Assembly (NCBI RefSeq): GCF_000158955.1 | Contig: NZ_GG657757.1 | Coordinates: 5,532,100-5,596,099 of the forward strand | DNA from: Streptomyces viridochromogenes DSM 40736 | GTDB taxonomy: Bacteria; Actinomycetota; Actinomycetes; Streptomycetales; Streptomycetaceae | Reading direction: 5' to 3' | Length of the DNA: 64,000 nucleotides | Part shown: piece by piece, positions 41,579-50,262 of the stretch | Layout: each line of letters begins with the position of its first letter | Position numbering within the stretch: position 1 is the first letter of the stretch | Program-made: the position numbers and the translations under genes | Notes under the pieces: model-generated | Database searches by the model: none | What the model saw: only the letters and a program-made list of their open reading frames with translations | What the model was told of the DNA's origin: nothing

Positions 41579-44500
41579 CGGGGACGCTCTGGTCTGTGGG
41601 GGCGATCGAAGGCGCCACGGCCAGGGTGTCGGCGAGCCCCATGAGAACGGTTGCGTGTTCGGGCCTGCGACGTGCCAGTCGACGCAGACGGGTGACGCCG
41701 GCGCCGCGCTGGACGTCGGATGCCTGCGCGGCGGCTTCTGTCATCAGCTGGGCGGGGTCTGGCGCCTCCTGGCCGGAGCCGGCGGCACGGAGGAAGAGAG
41801 CTGAGTAGACAGCGAGTAAGTACGGCGTGACGAAAGAGGCCCGCTGGATGCTCGGCATGGTGAGGAACAGAGGATGCAGGGCGTCGAGGGCCCCTTGATC
41901 CAGCAGGTCCATCGCGGTGTCGACTGCGGCCACCGGGTCCGTGATGGCGTCGTACACGTCATGCAAGGGGAGTCGATCGGCGAGTTCCAGGATGCCGAGG
42001 TGCTGCAGTGACGCGCTGTCCCTCTCGTCGGAGCCCAGCAGCTCCCGCACCTCGGGGTCGGTGCACAGACGCTCCTTGTGCTCCATGAGAAACGCCAGGT
42101 CCTCGTTCCAGGTGGAGGTGTTGAGCCAGCGGTTGACGAGCTCCTCCCGCTCTCGGGCTGCCCGGATGTCCCGCAGCACCTTGTCCAAGCCGTGTATCCG
42201 GCTGCCGTCGAGGATGCCGATGAGCGTCTCGAGCCGGATGGATCCCAGGTGGAGGTCTCGGAGCGTGCCCAGATTCGCCCGCCCTTCCTCGCTTCGGAGC
42301 AGCGGGTACGCCTCGCGTAGCAAAGTCTCCTGTTCACTCCAGTCCTCTGCGGCCAGCCACTTGGCGAAGAAGTCCTCGACACCGGGTGACAGCGTCGCTG
42401 TGACCCAGGGTGGAAACTCACCATGCTTGCCGTTCAGAGCGGGTCCTGCCGCGGTGTTGCCGACCAGGAGCGAGAAGAAGGCGCGCGTGGCACGTCGAGA
42501 CCGCGCGGTCCATTCCGGGTCTTCTTCCTCCTCGGTCCGCAGGGCGGCGACAAACAGGTCGTCGACAGCGCCTTCGGAATCGCCTGCGAAAAGGCGCCAA
42601 GCTGCGCGGAATGTGAGCAGGTTCGCGTGTGGGCCTGGAGCCAGCCCTGCCAGCACTTCGTTGGAAGCTCTGATGGCGGCATCCATGTCCATGGCCTCCC
42701 GTTGCCAGTCGGTGAGGTTGTTGAGGGCCATGGCGAGGTTGGGGAGGTATGCGGCGGGGTTGGTTTCGGTCAGGGTGCGGTAGTGGTGGACGGCTTCGGT
42801 GGCGGTGGTGAGGGCCGCTTGGCGGTCTCCGGCCTCGCTTTGGCGGTTGGCGAGGTTGTTGAGGGCCATGGCGAGGTTGGGGAGGTATGCGGCGGGGTTG
42901 GTTTCGGTCAGGGTGCGGTAGTGGTGGACGGCTTCGGTGGCGGTGGTGAGGGCCGCTTGGCGGTCTCCGGCCTCGCTTTGGCGGTTGGCGAGGTTGTTGA
43001 GGGCCATGGCGAGGTTGGGGAGGTATGCGGCGGGGTTGGTTTCGGTCAGGGTGCGGTAGTGGTGGACGGCTTCGGTGGCGGTGGTGAGGGCCGCTTGGCG
43101 GTCTCCGGCCTCGCCTTGGCGGTTGGCGAGGTTGTTGAGGGCCCTGGCGAGGTTGGGGAGGTGCGCGGCGGGGTTGGCCTCGACCAGGGTTCGTCGGATC
43201 GTGACGGCTTCGGTGGCGGTGGTGAGGGCCGCTTGGCGGTCTCCGGCCTCGCTTTGGCGGTTGGCGAGGTTGTTGAGGGCGGTGGCCAGGTCGGGGAGGA
43301 ATGCCGCCGGGTTGGCTTCGGTCAGGGTGCGGTAGTGCTCGACGGCTTCGGTGGCGGTGGCGAGGGCGGCTTGGTGGTCCCCACTTTCGTACTGGTGGTT
43401 GGCGAGGTTGTTGAGGGCGGCGGCGAGGTCGGGGAGGTATGCCGCCGGGTTGGCTTCGGTCAGGGTGCGGTAGTGCTCGACGGCTTCGGTGGAGGTGGTG
43501 AAGGCCGCTTGGCGGTCTCCGGTCTCGTTTTGCTGGACGGCGAGGTTGTTGAGGGCTCTGGCGAGGTCGGGGAGGAATGCTGCCGGGTTGGTTTGAGTCA
43601 GGGTGCGGTAGTGCTCGACGGCTTCGGTGGAGGTGGTGAAGGCCGCTTGGCGGTCTCCGGTCTCGTTTTGCTGGACGGCGAGGTTGTTGAGGGCTCTGGC
43701 GAGGTCGGGGAGGAATGCTGCCGGGTTGGTTTGGGACAGGGTGCGGTAGTGCTCGACGGCTTCGGTGGCGGTGGCGAGGGCGGTTCGGCGGTCTCCCGTT
43801 TGACGCTGGTGGTTGGCGAGGTTGTTGAGGGCTCTGGCGAGGTCGGGGAGGAAGGCCGCCGGGTTGGCTTCGGCCAGGGTGCGGTAGTGCTCGACGGCTT
43901 CGGTGGAGGTGGTGAAGGCCGCTTGGCGGTCTCCGGTCTCGTTTTGCTGGACGGCGAGGTTGTTGAGCGCCATGGCGAGGTTGGGGAGGAACACCGCAGG
44001 GTTGGCCTCGACCAGGGTTCGTCGGATCGTGACGGCTTCGGTGGCGGTGGTAAGGGCCGCTTGGCGGTCTCCGGTCTCGCTTTGGCGGTTGGCGAGGTTG
44101 TTGAGGGCGGTGGCGAGGTCGGGGAGGAATGCTGCTGGGTTGGCTTCGGTCAGGGTGCGGTAGTGCTCGACGGCTTCGGTGGCGGTGGCGAGGGCGGTTC
44201 GGCGGTCTCCCGTTTGACGCTGGTGGTTGGCGAGGTTGTTGAGGGCGCTGGCGAGGTCGGGGAGGAAGGCCGCCGGGTTGGCTTCGGTCAGGGTGCGGTA
44301 GTGGTGGACAGCTTCGGTGGCGGTGGTGAGCGCGGCTTGGCGGTCTCCGGTCTCGCTTTGGCGGTTGGCGAGGTTGTTGAGGACGGTGGCGAGGTCGGGG
44401 AGGAAGGCCGCCGGGTCAGCTTCGGTCAGGGTGCGGTAGTGCTCGACGGCTTGGGTGGCGGTGGTGAGCGCGGCTTGGCGGTCTCCGGCCTCACTTTTCT

Positions 44501-47039
44501 GGATGGCGAGGTTGTTGAGGGCTCTGGCGAGGTCGGGGAGGAATGCTGCCGGGTTGGTTTGGGTCAGGGTGCGGTAGTGCTCGACGGCTTGGGTGGCGGT
44601 GGTGAGCGCGGCTTGGCGGTCTCCGGTTTGGCTCTGCTGGACGGCGAGGTTGTTGAGGGCTCTGGCGAGGTTGGGCAGGTTCGCGGTGGGGTTGGCTTCG
44701 GCCAGGGTGCGGTGGTGGTGGACGGCTTGGGTGGCGGTGATGAGCGCGGCTTGGCGGTCTCCGGTCTCGCTTTGCTGGACGGCGAGATTGTTCAGAGCCA
44801 TGGCCAGGTCGGGCAGATAGCTATCCGCATCGACCTCGACCAGTTCCAGGTAGTGGCGGACTGCCTCAGTGGCCGAGACCAAAGCGGCCTCCCGATCACC
44901 GCTCTCGTTCTGGCGCACGGCCAGGTTGTTGAGCCAAGATGCCCGCACCGCCAACTCCGCCTCGGTACCGTCGCCGGGGCCCTGCGGAGCCGATCGCTCT
45001 GTTGCGATCAGTGCCAGCTGGCGCAGGTTCGTATGGCCCATGGGCAGCGTGGCGGCGAGTTCGGCCAGCGGTAGCCAGGTCTCCTCCGACTCGGCGACCC
45101 GTTCCAACGCCCGTACGAACGGCCCGCCCTGAGTGGCCGCCACCGCCAGCGCCGGCGCCCATAGGGCGCGAACGTCGTTCAATGCCGCGACAGCAAGGCC
45201 GGTCGCCAGCTCCGCGCCGCTCGACGCACTCACCCGTGACAGGCCCACACAGGCGTTCAGCAGCTCGTACTCGTCAGCCTGTTCCAGGCACCGCCGCAAC
45301 AGGCGCTGGTCGGAGCCGAACTCCCTGGCGGCCAGATGTGACCCCACCGGATCCGGGCGAACCGCCAGCGATCCGTCCTCAGGTGTGACCGGCAGGAGCT
45401 CCACGAACAGCTCGGCCACTTCTCGCCGCCACTTGTGGTCCTCGGCCAAGCCCTCGATCGCCTTGAGCGTGTTGTCCAGCCGCTCCGCCCGGGGAGCGAG
45501 GAGGCTGATGCAGGCACCGACCTCCCGGAGCAGGCTCTCCGACGGTTTGCCGACCTGAGCCTTGTAGGACTTCTTCCAGTACTTCAGTTCGTGACGGAAG
45601 ATCTCCTCGTACAGGTCCTCCTCCGACTCCGGCAGGTCATCACCGTCCTGCCGGGCCGCCAGCCAGCCCAGCATGACCAGATCCAGCGTGGTCCACCTGC
45701 CGGCGTACGGATCCGGGGGTGGCGTGCTGGCCAGGGCGACACTCCGTGATCCGCCGAAGCTGTGCAGGGCGGCCCGGTACACGTCGTTCTGGCGTGGATG
45801 ACGGGGCTTGAGCTGCCTGTTCTCCAGGACGTACGGGTGCGCCTCGTGCCGCAGTGCCTCGGCGATCTCCTCCCACCAGCCGCTCACCGTTCGCGCGGTG
45901 AGTATCAGGCACGTCGGATCCGTACGGCGTCGCACCGCCCTCAGCAGGTTGACGACATCCGTGGACTTGGCGTCCTCCACGTAGTCCACGACCACCAGCA
46001 GAGGCGAGGCCATGTGCCCCAGCCAGCCCAGGTCGCGCGGATCGGGCGACCTCACGAGGAACCCGGCGTACCAGCCGTCCTGGGACAACCTGCTCGCCAG
46101 CTCCGCCGCGAGGCGGGTCTTGCCCGCCCCACCTTGACCGTGCAGCAGGGCGACGCGGGTCCGAGGCCCTCCGTCCGGGTCCGGCGCCTGGAACCAGTCC
46201 TGCAGGAAATCGAGTTCGTCGCGGGGAAGGAAGCGGATGACGTCGTGCCGTGCCCAGAGCTGCTGAAGAGGGCCCGTTTCGCCGTCGATCGGGATGTACG
46301 GAGGTGTCAGAGGGTCTGTGCTCGGGTGGGACGGCAAGGGGTACGTCTCGTTGACGCTGTAGCCCAGGCCGACATCGAGCGTGACGATCCAGCGTTCCTG
46401 TTCTGTGCTCCGAAGCAGCTCCGTGCCGTACGCGACGGCCTCCTGCCAGCTCAGCTGCTGTCGTCGGCGCGCCTCGGCGGCACCGGACCGCGACGAGACC
46501 CCGGCGATGTCGACGGCGAGGTAGGAGCCGGGGGAGTCCTGGTCGTCGGCGAGCTCGCGGAGGAAATCCGCCGGAAGAGCCTCCCAGGCCGGCTCGGTTT
46601 CGTCACGCCGGTACTCCGCGTCCGGCCGGCCGGGCCACCCGCCGTAGAGCCGCACGGCGACCACAGCGTGCGCGGGCGCGCCCGGTCGGGTCGGCGGCAG
46701 TACGACGATCAGCGGATGTAACCCTGCGTACAGGCAGGCGCCGGCGAACGTCACTGCCAGATCGAGACAGGTGCCGTGCCGCGGGCTCTCAAGCACCTCG
46801 TGTGGGGGCCGGATCGCCTGGAATCCAGTCTCGCTGCTGCTGGGCTCGTCGACGTACTGGATGTCCCGAGCCGCGAAGGCCTCGTAGAGGGCGCGCGTAC
46901 GCACGGCGGGCGGGTCACCGGACGGGCCCGGCATGCGGGAGCCGAGGTAGTGTGCCGACGCTTCGCGCTGGACGTACTGGATCAGTGACCCCGGCTGGTG
47001 CTTGGCCGACCAACGGGGCCAGGGCGCGGCGGCGTTCAA
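41568..47039 (-). CDS. Transglutaminase-like/STAND NTPase/TPR-array protein, accessory system gene 2
   Basis: 1,823 residues. 1-240: transglutaminase-like fold with Cys91 in HGTCLDLAVTFAGACLYAGL, His124 in PAHAVVAVRL and Asp177 in SYLAVDIAG. About 255-700: STAND/AAA NTPase with Walker A GQGGAGKTRLA (301-311), Walker B PLLVVVDYVED, LILTARTVSGWW (sensor), and winged-helix-like region. 718-1453: 16 TPR-like repeats of 46 residues. 1454-1823: helical C-terminal region without known match. Begins TTG 47039, overlapping the lipase TGA; ATG 46934 is an alternative. This is the sensor-switch layout of NLR-like conflict proteins. Function inferred from architecture. Confidence 0.82.
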   Translation of the reverse strand: MNAAAPWPRWSAKHQPGSLIQYVQREASAHYLGSRMPGPSGDPPAVRTRALYEAFAARDIQYVDEPSSSETGFQAIRPPHEVLESPRHGTCLDLAVTFAGACLYAGLHPLIVVLPPTRPGAPAHAVVAVRLYGGWPGRPDAEYRRDETEPAWEALPADFLRELADDQDSPGSYLAVDIAGVSSRSGAAEARRRQQLSWQEAVAYGTELLRSTEQERWIVTLDVGLGYSVNETYPLPSHPSTDPLTPPYIPIDGETGPLQQLWARHDVIRFLPRDELDFLQDWFQAPDPDGGPRTRVALLHGQGGAGKTRLAAELASRLSQDGWYAGFLVRSPDPRDLGWLGHMASPLLVVVDYVEDAKSTDVVNLLRAVRRRTDPTCLILTARTVSGWWEEIAEALRHEAHPYVLENRQLKPRHPRQNDVYRAALHSFGGSRSVALASTPPPDPYAGRWTTLDLVMLGWLAARQDGDDLPESEEDLYEEIFRHELKYWKKSYKAQVGKPSESLLREVGACISLLAPRAERLDNTLKAIEGLAEDHKWRREVAELFVELLPVTPEDGSLAVRPDPVGSHLAAREFGSDQRLLRRCLEQADEYELLNACVGLSRVSASSGAELATGLAVAALNDVRALWAPALAVAATQGGPFVRALERVAESEETWLPLAELAATLPMGHTNLRQLALIATERSAPQGPGDGTEAELAVRASWLNNLAVRQNESGDREAALVSATEAVRHYLELVEVDADSYLPDLAMALNNLAVQQSETGDRQAALITATQAVHHHRTLAEANPTANLPNLARALNNLAVQQSQTGDRQAALTTATQAVEHYRTLTQTNPAAFLPDLARALNNLAIQKSEAGDRQAALTTATQAVEHYRTLTEADPAAFLPDLATVLNNLANRQSETGDRQAALTTATEAVHHYRTLTEANPAAFLPDLASALNNLANHQRQTGDRRTALATATEAVEHYRTLTEANPAAFLPDLATALNNLANRQSETGDRQAALTTATEAVTIRRTLVEANPAVFLPNLAMALNNLAVQQNETGDRQAAFTTSTEAVEHYRTLAEANPAAFLPDLARALNNLANHQRQTGDRRTALATATEAVEHYRTLSQTNPAAFLPDLARALNNLAVQQNETGDRQAAFTTSTEAVEHYRTLTQTNPAAFLPDLARALNNLAVQQNETGDRQAAFTTSTEAVEHYRTLTEANPAAYLPDLAAALNNLANHQYESGDHQAALATATEAVEHYRTLTEANPAAFLPDLATALNNLANRQSEAGDRQAALTTATEAVTIRRTLVEANPAAHLPNLARALNNLANRQGEAGDRQAALTTATEAVHHYRTLTETNPAAYLPNLAMALNNLANRQSEAGDRQAALTTATEAVHHYRTLTETNPAAYLPNLAMALNNLANRQSEAGDRQAALTTATEAVHHYRTLTETNPAAYLPNLAMALNNLTDWQREAMDMDAAIRASNEVLAGLAPGPHANLLTFRAAWRLFAGDSEGAVDDLFVAALRTEEEEDPEWTARSRRATRAFFSLLVGNTAAGPALNGKHGEFPPWVTATLSPGVEDFFAKWLAAEDWSEQETLLREAYPLLRSEEGRANLGTLRDLHLGSIRLETLIGILDGSRIHGLDKVLRDIRAAREREELVNRWLNTSTWNEDLAFLMEHKERLCTDPEVRELLGSDERDSASLQHLGILELADRLPLHDVYDAITDPVAAVDTAMDLLDQGALDALHPLFLTMPSIQRASFVTPYLLAVYSALFLRAAGSGQEAPDPAQLMTEAAAQASDVQRGAGVTRLRRLARRRPEHATVLMGLADTLAVAPSIAPTDQSVPDAE
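42681..44888 (-). repeat. Sixteen 138-bp tandem repeats coding for TPR units
   Basis: Each unit encodes 46 residues of the pattern AALTTATEAVHHYRTLTEAN, followed by PAAFLPDLATALNNLANRQ and SETGDRQ. Units 14, 15 and 16 (42681-43094) are almost identical in DNA, and units alternate among a few subtypes (HHYRTL, EHYRTL, TIRRTL), showing recent duplication and internal recombination. The array is inside the NTPase gene. Confidence 0.92.
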
Positions 47040-48493
47040 TTCCGTCCCTCCTCAGCCACCACCTGAGCGGGGGCGTCGACCACGCCCAGATCGTCTGTCG
47101 TCCGCAGGCGTCCCACGCCCGGCACTCCGGTCGCCGTCACCTCGACGGTGTACAGCCCGGCTTCGAGCGGTTCCGCGATCTCCGCCACCCAGGTGCCGCC
47201 ACTGCCATCCGGCGAGACCCCCCGCACCCACGGTGTGATCCGCGGCGGTCTGCCCTGTGCGGCGACCGCCCGCACATGCACCTGGGTCTCCGCCTCGGCG
47301 TGTGCGCCCTGCAGTGCGATGCCCACCCGCACGGGTTCACCGGCGAGTACCGATTCGTTGAGATCCAGCCCGAGCCAGGGCCGGTCCGGCTCCTCGCCCC
47401 GGACCGAAGAGAGGGACGCGCCGGCGTACGCGGTCAGGACGTCGACCACCGCCGCACAGGAAGCCAGCGCCAGATGTCTCTCCGGCTGTCCCCGCCATGT
47501 CCCGCGCTTCTCGTCCAGCTCCAGAGGAACAGCCGAGATCGCCGGCACCGAACCGTCGCCGTGCCACTCCGGGTTGGGCAGCCACGGCGGTGCGTCCTTG
47601 GTCACGGAGAGCACGTGGCGCTCCGCGTGCCGCGACAGTACGGCACGTGACGGAGTGGCGTGTCCGCGCGCGTAGGCGGGGATGACCTCCGGGCGGTCCT
47701 CCGCGGACAGATCCTGCCACGCCGTCTCGATGTCGATGTGCCGCTGGTAAGCGGCCTTGGCTTCCGCCACGGCCAGCAGTCCGCCGTCGAGTTCGTGCGG
47801 GTACAGCGTCGCTCCGTCACCGGCACGCTGCACCGCCGGATAGCGAGGCAACAGGTCGTACATGGACGGCCACCCGCGCAGCACCCGCGTCAGCCCGGCA
47901 AACCGCTTCCGGCCCACCCGCACCCCGTTGACCACGTAGTCCAGGGCCTTCGGTGCGCCGCGGTGCGGAGTGCCGAGGGTGAGCAGCGCGGCGCAGTCCG
48001 GAGCGCCGCCGAGCGGTCCGAGCCAATACCGGGCCACCAGCCCTCCCATGGAGTGCGCCACGATGATCACCCGGCGGTGGCGCGCCGCCGAACTCAGGCC
48101 GCGCAGTCGGGCGTCCACGACCGCGGCCAGACGGTGCGCGGCCGGCGCGATGCCCTTCCGGAAGTCGTACGGGAAGAGCACCAGGTCGGCCCGCGGGTCC
48201 GGCGTGCGGTCGGGGCGGCTGACGTCGACCCTTACGTCGGCGAACGAACGACGGATCCGGCGCACGAGACCGTCATAGCCCGGGAGTACGAAGGGACCGA
48301 TCAGACGGACGTCCGGCAGCAGGTCCACCGGTGTGAGGTCCGGGTGGACGTCTAGGGACAGCCGTTCGGGCCGGGTCGCCGCGGCGATCAGGCGGCGCCG
48401 GTGTTCGTCCCAGTGGGCCGCTCCGGTGGGCGGCTGCAATACGCTCCCGCCGATGCCCGGAATCACCACTACGACATGCTTCAGCCGCTCCAT
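47036..48493 (-). CDS. LCAT-like lipase/acyltransferase, accessory system gene 1
   Basis: 485 residues. Lecithin:cholesterol acyltransferase family: VVVVIPGIGGSVLQPP at the start, VLFPYDFRKG (about 105-114), nucleophile Ser148 in IVAHSMGGLVARYWL, LGTPHRGAPKAL, HGDGSVPAIS (312-320 area) and a probable His340 in PERHLALAS. A C-terminal beta-rich domain follows (about 380-485, GLYTVEVTATG). No signal peptide, so a cytoplasmic lipase that could attack the host membrane. ATG 48493 lies at the family start. First gene of the three-gene unit: its TGA overlaps the next TTG. Role as effector is inferred. Confidence 0.82.
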   Translation of the reverse strand: MERLKHVVVVIPGIGGSVLQPPTGAAHWDEHRRRLIAAATRPERLSLDVHPDLTPVDLLPDVRLIGPFVLPGYDGLVRRIRRSFADVRVDVSRPDRTPDPRADLVLFPYDFRKGIAPAAHRLAAVVDARLRGLSSAARHRRVIIVAHSMGGLVARYWLGPLGGAPDCAALLTLGTPHRGAPKALDYVVNGVRVGRKRFAGLTRVLRGWPSMYDLLPRYPAVQRAGDGATLYPHELDGGLLAVAEAKAAYQRHIDIETAWQDLSAEDRPEVIPAYARGHATPSRAVLSRHAERHVLSVTKDAPPWLPNPEWHGDGSVPAISAVPLELDEKRGTWRGQPERHLALASCAAVVDVLTAYAGASLSSVRGEEPDRPWLGLDLNESVLAGEPVRVGIALQGAHAEAETQVHVRAVAAQGRPPRITPWVRGVSPDGSGGTWVAEIAEPLEAGLYTVEVTATGVPGVGRLRTTDDLGVVDAPAQVVAEEGRN

Positions 48494-48825
48494 CGCGAGC
48501 CCCCGTTCCGCTTGGTCGCGCACCTTCGCGTGGCTGCCCTCACCCTTCGACCACGTGGCGAAATGGCTGGTGGCGCAGGAAGTTGAGGAGAAGACGATAG
48601 CCCCCGGGAGAGTCGTTCTGGGAGGGTTTCCGTACTTCTCTCCCAGGGTGGTTGCGCCGGTCCCTGTGTACGGCCCGTGGCCGCACTGTGCCCGACCCCT
48701 GTGACAGGTCTGTGACAGTCGACGGACACGGCCATGAAAGTGCGGAGGCAAGCTTTTCGGCACAGGCAAGGAAGCCCGCCCGACCGGCGGGCCGCACACC
48801 GGAAGTCCACGACGGGGGGCGCGAG
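48494..48825. other. Divergent promoter region between lipase operon and sigQ
   Basis: 332 noncoding bases. They hold the promoter of the leftward accessory operon and that of sigQ with the AfsQ1-type site at 48701. In S. coelicolor the corresponding gap lies between afsQ1 and sigQ. Confidence 0.6.
48701..48716. promoter_or_regulatory. AfsQ1-type binding site (GTGAC-n6-GTGAC)
   Basis: GTGACAGGTCTGTGAC: two exact GTGAC half-sites with 6 bases between them, 110 bases before the sigQ ATG. It matches the published AfsQ1 consensus GTnAC-n6-GTnAC for the afsQ1-sigQ region. Confidence 0.75.
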
Positions 48826-49590
48826 ATGAACACGCTGCACGGCACCACCACCAGCGCAGTGATCACGCGTCTGCACGACGTGAACCGGGGTTCCGAGAAG
48901 TCCGGTGCCGTGAGCGGGCGGGGGTGCGCTCGCGGCACCGGGCGTCAGCACACCGGTTACATGACGGTGGTTGACGCTCGCACGGGGGACAGCAACAAGG
49001 GGGCTCACGGGGGAGCCGCGTACAGGGAGGTCTCGGGGGAGCGCCGCTCGCCGGCGGAGGCCGCGGACGCCGAAGCGGCGTTCACCGCCTACGTCCAGGA
49101 GCGCCGCGCCTCCCTGTACGCCACCGCCTACCACCTCACCGGCGACCGCTTCGAGGCCGAGGACCTGCTGCAGAGCGCACTGTTCTCGACGTACAGGGCG
49201 TGGGACCGGATCAGTGACAAGGCGGCGGTCGGCGGATACCTCCGCCGCACCATGACGAACCTGCACATCAGCGCCTGGCGGCGCCGCAAGCTCAACGAGT
49301 ACCCGACCGAGGAACTGCCGGAGACGCCCGGCGACACGGACGCGATGCGCGGCACCGAGCTGCGCGCGGTCCTGTGGCAGGCGCTGGCCCGGCTGCCCGA
49401 GCTCCAGCGCACCATGCTGGTCCTGCGCTACTACGAGGGCCGCACGGACCCGGAGATCGCGGACATCCTCGACATCAGTGTCGGCACGGTGAAGTCCAGC
49501 ATCTGGCGGTCGCTCCGCCGGCTGCGCGAGGACGAGGTCCTCAGCTTCGGCCGTGACGAGGAGGACGCCTTCGGCGAGCTCGTCGCCTGA
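48826..49590 (+). CDS. sigQ: Sigma factor SigQ (SigE-type ECF)
   Basis: 254 residues. A variable 80-residue leader (MNTLHGTTTSAVITRLHDV) is followed by region 2 (RASLYATAYHLTGDRFEAEDLLQSALFSTYRAWDRI, YLRRTMTNLHISAWRR) and region 4 (LPELQRTMLVLRYYEGRTDPEIADILDISVGTVKSSIWRSLRRLRE). This is the actinobacterial SigE-family layout. In S. coelicolor sigQ is divergent from afsQ1 and is an AfsQ1 target that restrains antibiotic production. GGGGGG precedes ATG 48826. Two hairpins follow the stop. Confidence 0.88.
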   Translation: MNTLHGTTTSAVITRLHDVNRGSEKSGAVSGRGCARGTGRQHTGYMTVVDARTGDSNKGAHGGAAYREVSGERRSPAEAADAEAAFTAYVQERRASLYATAYHLTGDRFEAEDLLQSALFSTYRAWDRISDKAAVGGYLRRTMTNLHISAWRRRKLNEYPTEELPETPGDTDAMRGTELRAVLWQALARLPELQRTMLVLRYYEGRTDPEIADILDISVGTVKSSIWRSLRRLREDEVLSFGRDEEDAFGELVA

Positions 49591-49646
49591 AGGCTGGGGG
49601 GAGCACCACAAGGGGTCACGGGGGAACGGGGCCCGACGGGGGAACC

Positions 49647-49672
49647 GCGCAGACGCTGGGGGGCGTCTGCGC
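49647..49672 (+). terminator. Hairpin 1 after sigQ
   Basis: GCGCAGACGC, loop TGGGGG, GCGTCTGCGC: perfect 10-bp stem, 56 bases past the stop. Confidence 0.6.
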
Positions 49673-49697
49673 GGGAGAGCGGGGGGGGACACGGGGG

Positions 49698-49744
49698 AGC
49701 GGGACTGGAGGGCCGGGGGGTCCGTCCAGTCCCGCTTCATTTTT
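49698..49744 (+). terminator. Rho-independent terminator after sigQ
   Basis: AGCGGGACTGGA and TCCAGTCCCGCT form a perfect 12-bp stem, followed by TCATTTTT, one of the few good T-tracts in the window. Confidence 0.85.
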
Positions 49745-49870
49745 GTGCCCGCTGCCCTCCCGCTGCCCTGTGGTGTCGCCGCGACGACCGACTGATCCAA
49801 ACGAAACTGCCCAGCGTCACTGGACGATCCGTCGCCGAGGCCGGGTGAGGGTGCACTGTTTTCGGCGCTG

Positions 49871-50233
49871 TCACCGGTTCCCGGCCCGCCTGCCGTCCAG
49901 CAGTCCGTGCAGGTGCGCGGCGGCGTTCTGGATATCCGCGTATTTCTGCTGTCCGGCGCGTACCTCGGCGGAGAGCACACCGCAGCGGTGGACACGATCG
50001 AAATCGCCGTAGGGGAACTTGTACCGGCCCTTGGTCTCGTTTCCCATCTCGTCGTCGATGCCCAGGTACCACCTGGCGTACTCGGCGAATCCGTGCTCCT
50101 CGAGGTAGGCGTTCTCGTCCGCTGCCGAAGGCCGGTGCTCGCTCCACTCGTCCCGGTCGTCCAGGACGATCCGGCCCTCTTCGGCCAGTTTCTTCGCGTG
50201 GCCGAACGCCGTCGCGTTCAGTTTCACTGTCAT
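49871..50233 (-). CDS. Conserved-looking small hypothetical protein
   Basis: 120 residues, not recognised. Soluble and charged, with aromatic-rich core EEHGFAEYARWYLGID and FPYGDFDRVHRCGVLSAEVRAGQ, then KYADIQNAAAHLHGLLD. It lacks signal or membrane segments. ATG 50233 follows the upstream gene by 29 bases on the same strand, so the pair is co-transcribed, convergent with sigQ. The fixed-looking core suggests a real enzyme or binding protein, but I cannot name it. Confidence 0.65.
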   Translation of the reverse strand: MTVKLNATAFGHAKKLAEEGRIVLDDRDEWSEHRPSAADENAYLEEHGFAEYARWYLGIDDEMGNETKGRYKFPYGDFDRVHRCGVLSAEVRAGQQKYADIQNAAAHLHGLLDGRRAGNR

Positions 50234-50262
50234 GCCGTTCACCGCCGTATCGACTGTCGTGT

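Noticed and set aside
42681..44888. Possible CRISPR array because of regular repeats
   Set aside because: Units are 138 bp, in frame, coding and without variable spacers; no cas genes.
42423..45074. Long plus-strand open frame rich in Gly/Glu/Val repeats opposite the TPR array
   Set aside because: It mirrors the 138-bp TPR repeats of the minus-strand gene; its periodicity and missing stops come from the repeat DNA, and it has no ribosome site.
47664..47675. CCGCGCGCGTAG resembling the nucleoside operator
   Set aside because: One arm only, not a palindrome, and inside the lipase coding sequence.
40507..48825. Prophage, transposon or integrative element as carrier of the accessory operon
   Set aside because: No integrase, transposase, terminal repeats or tRNA site visible at either edge, so the route of arrival stays open.
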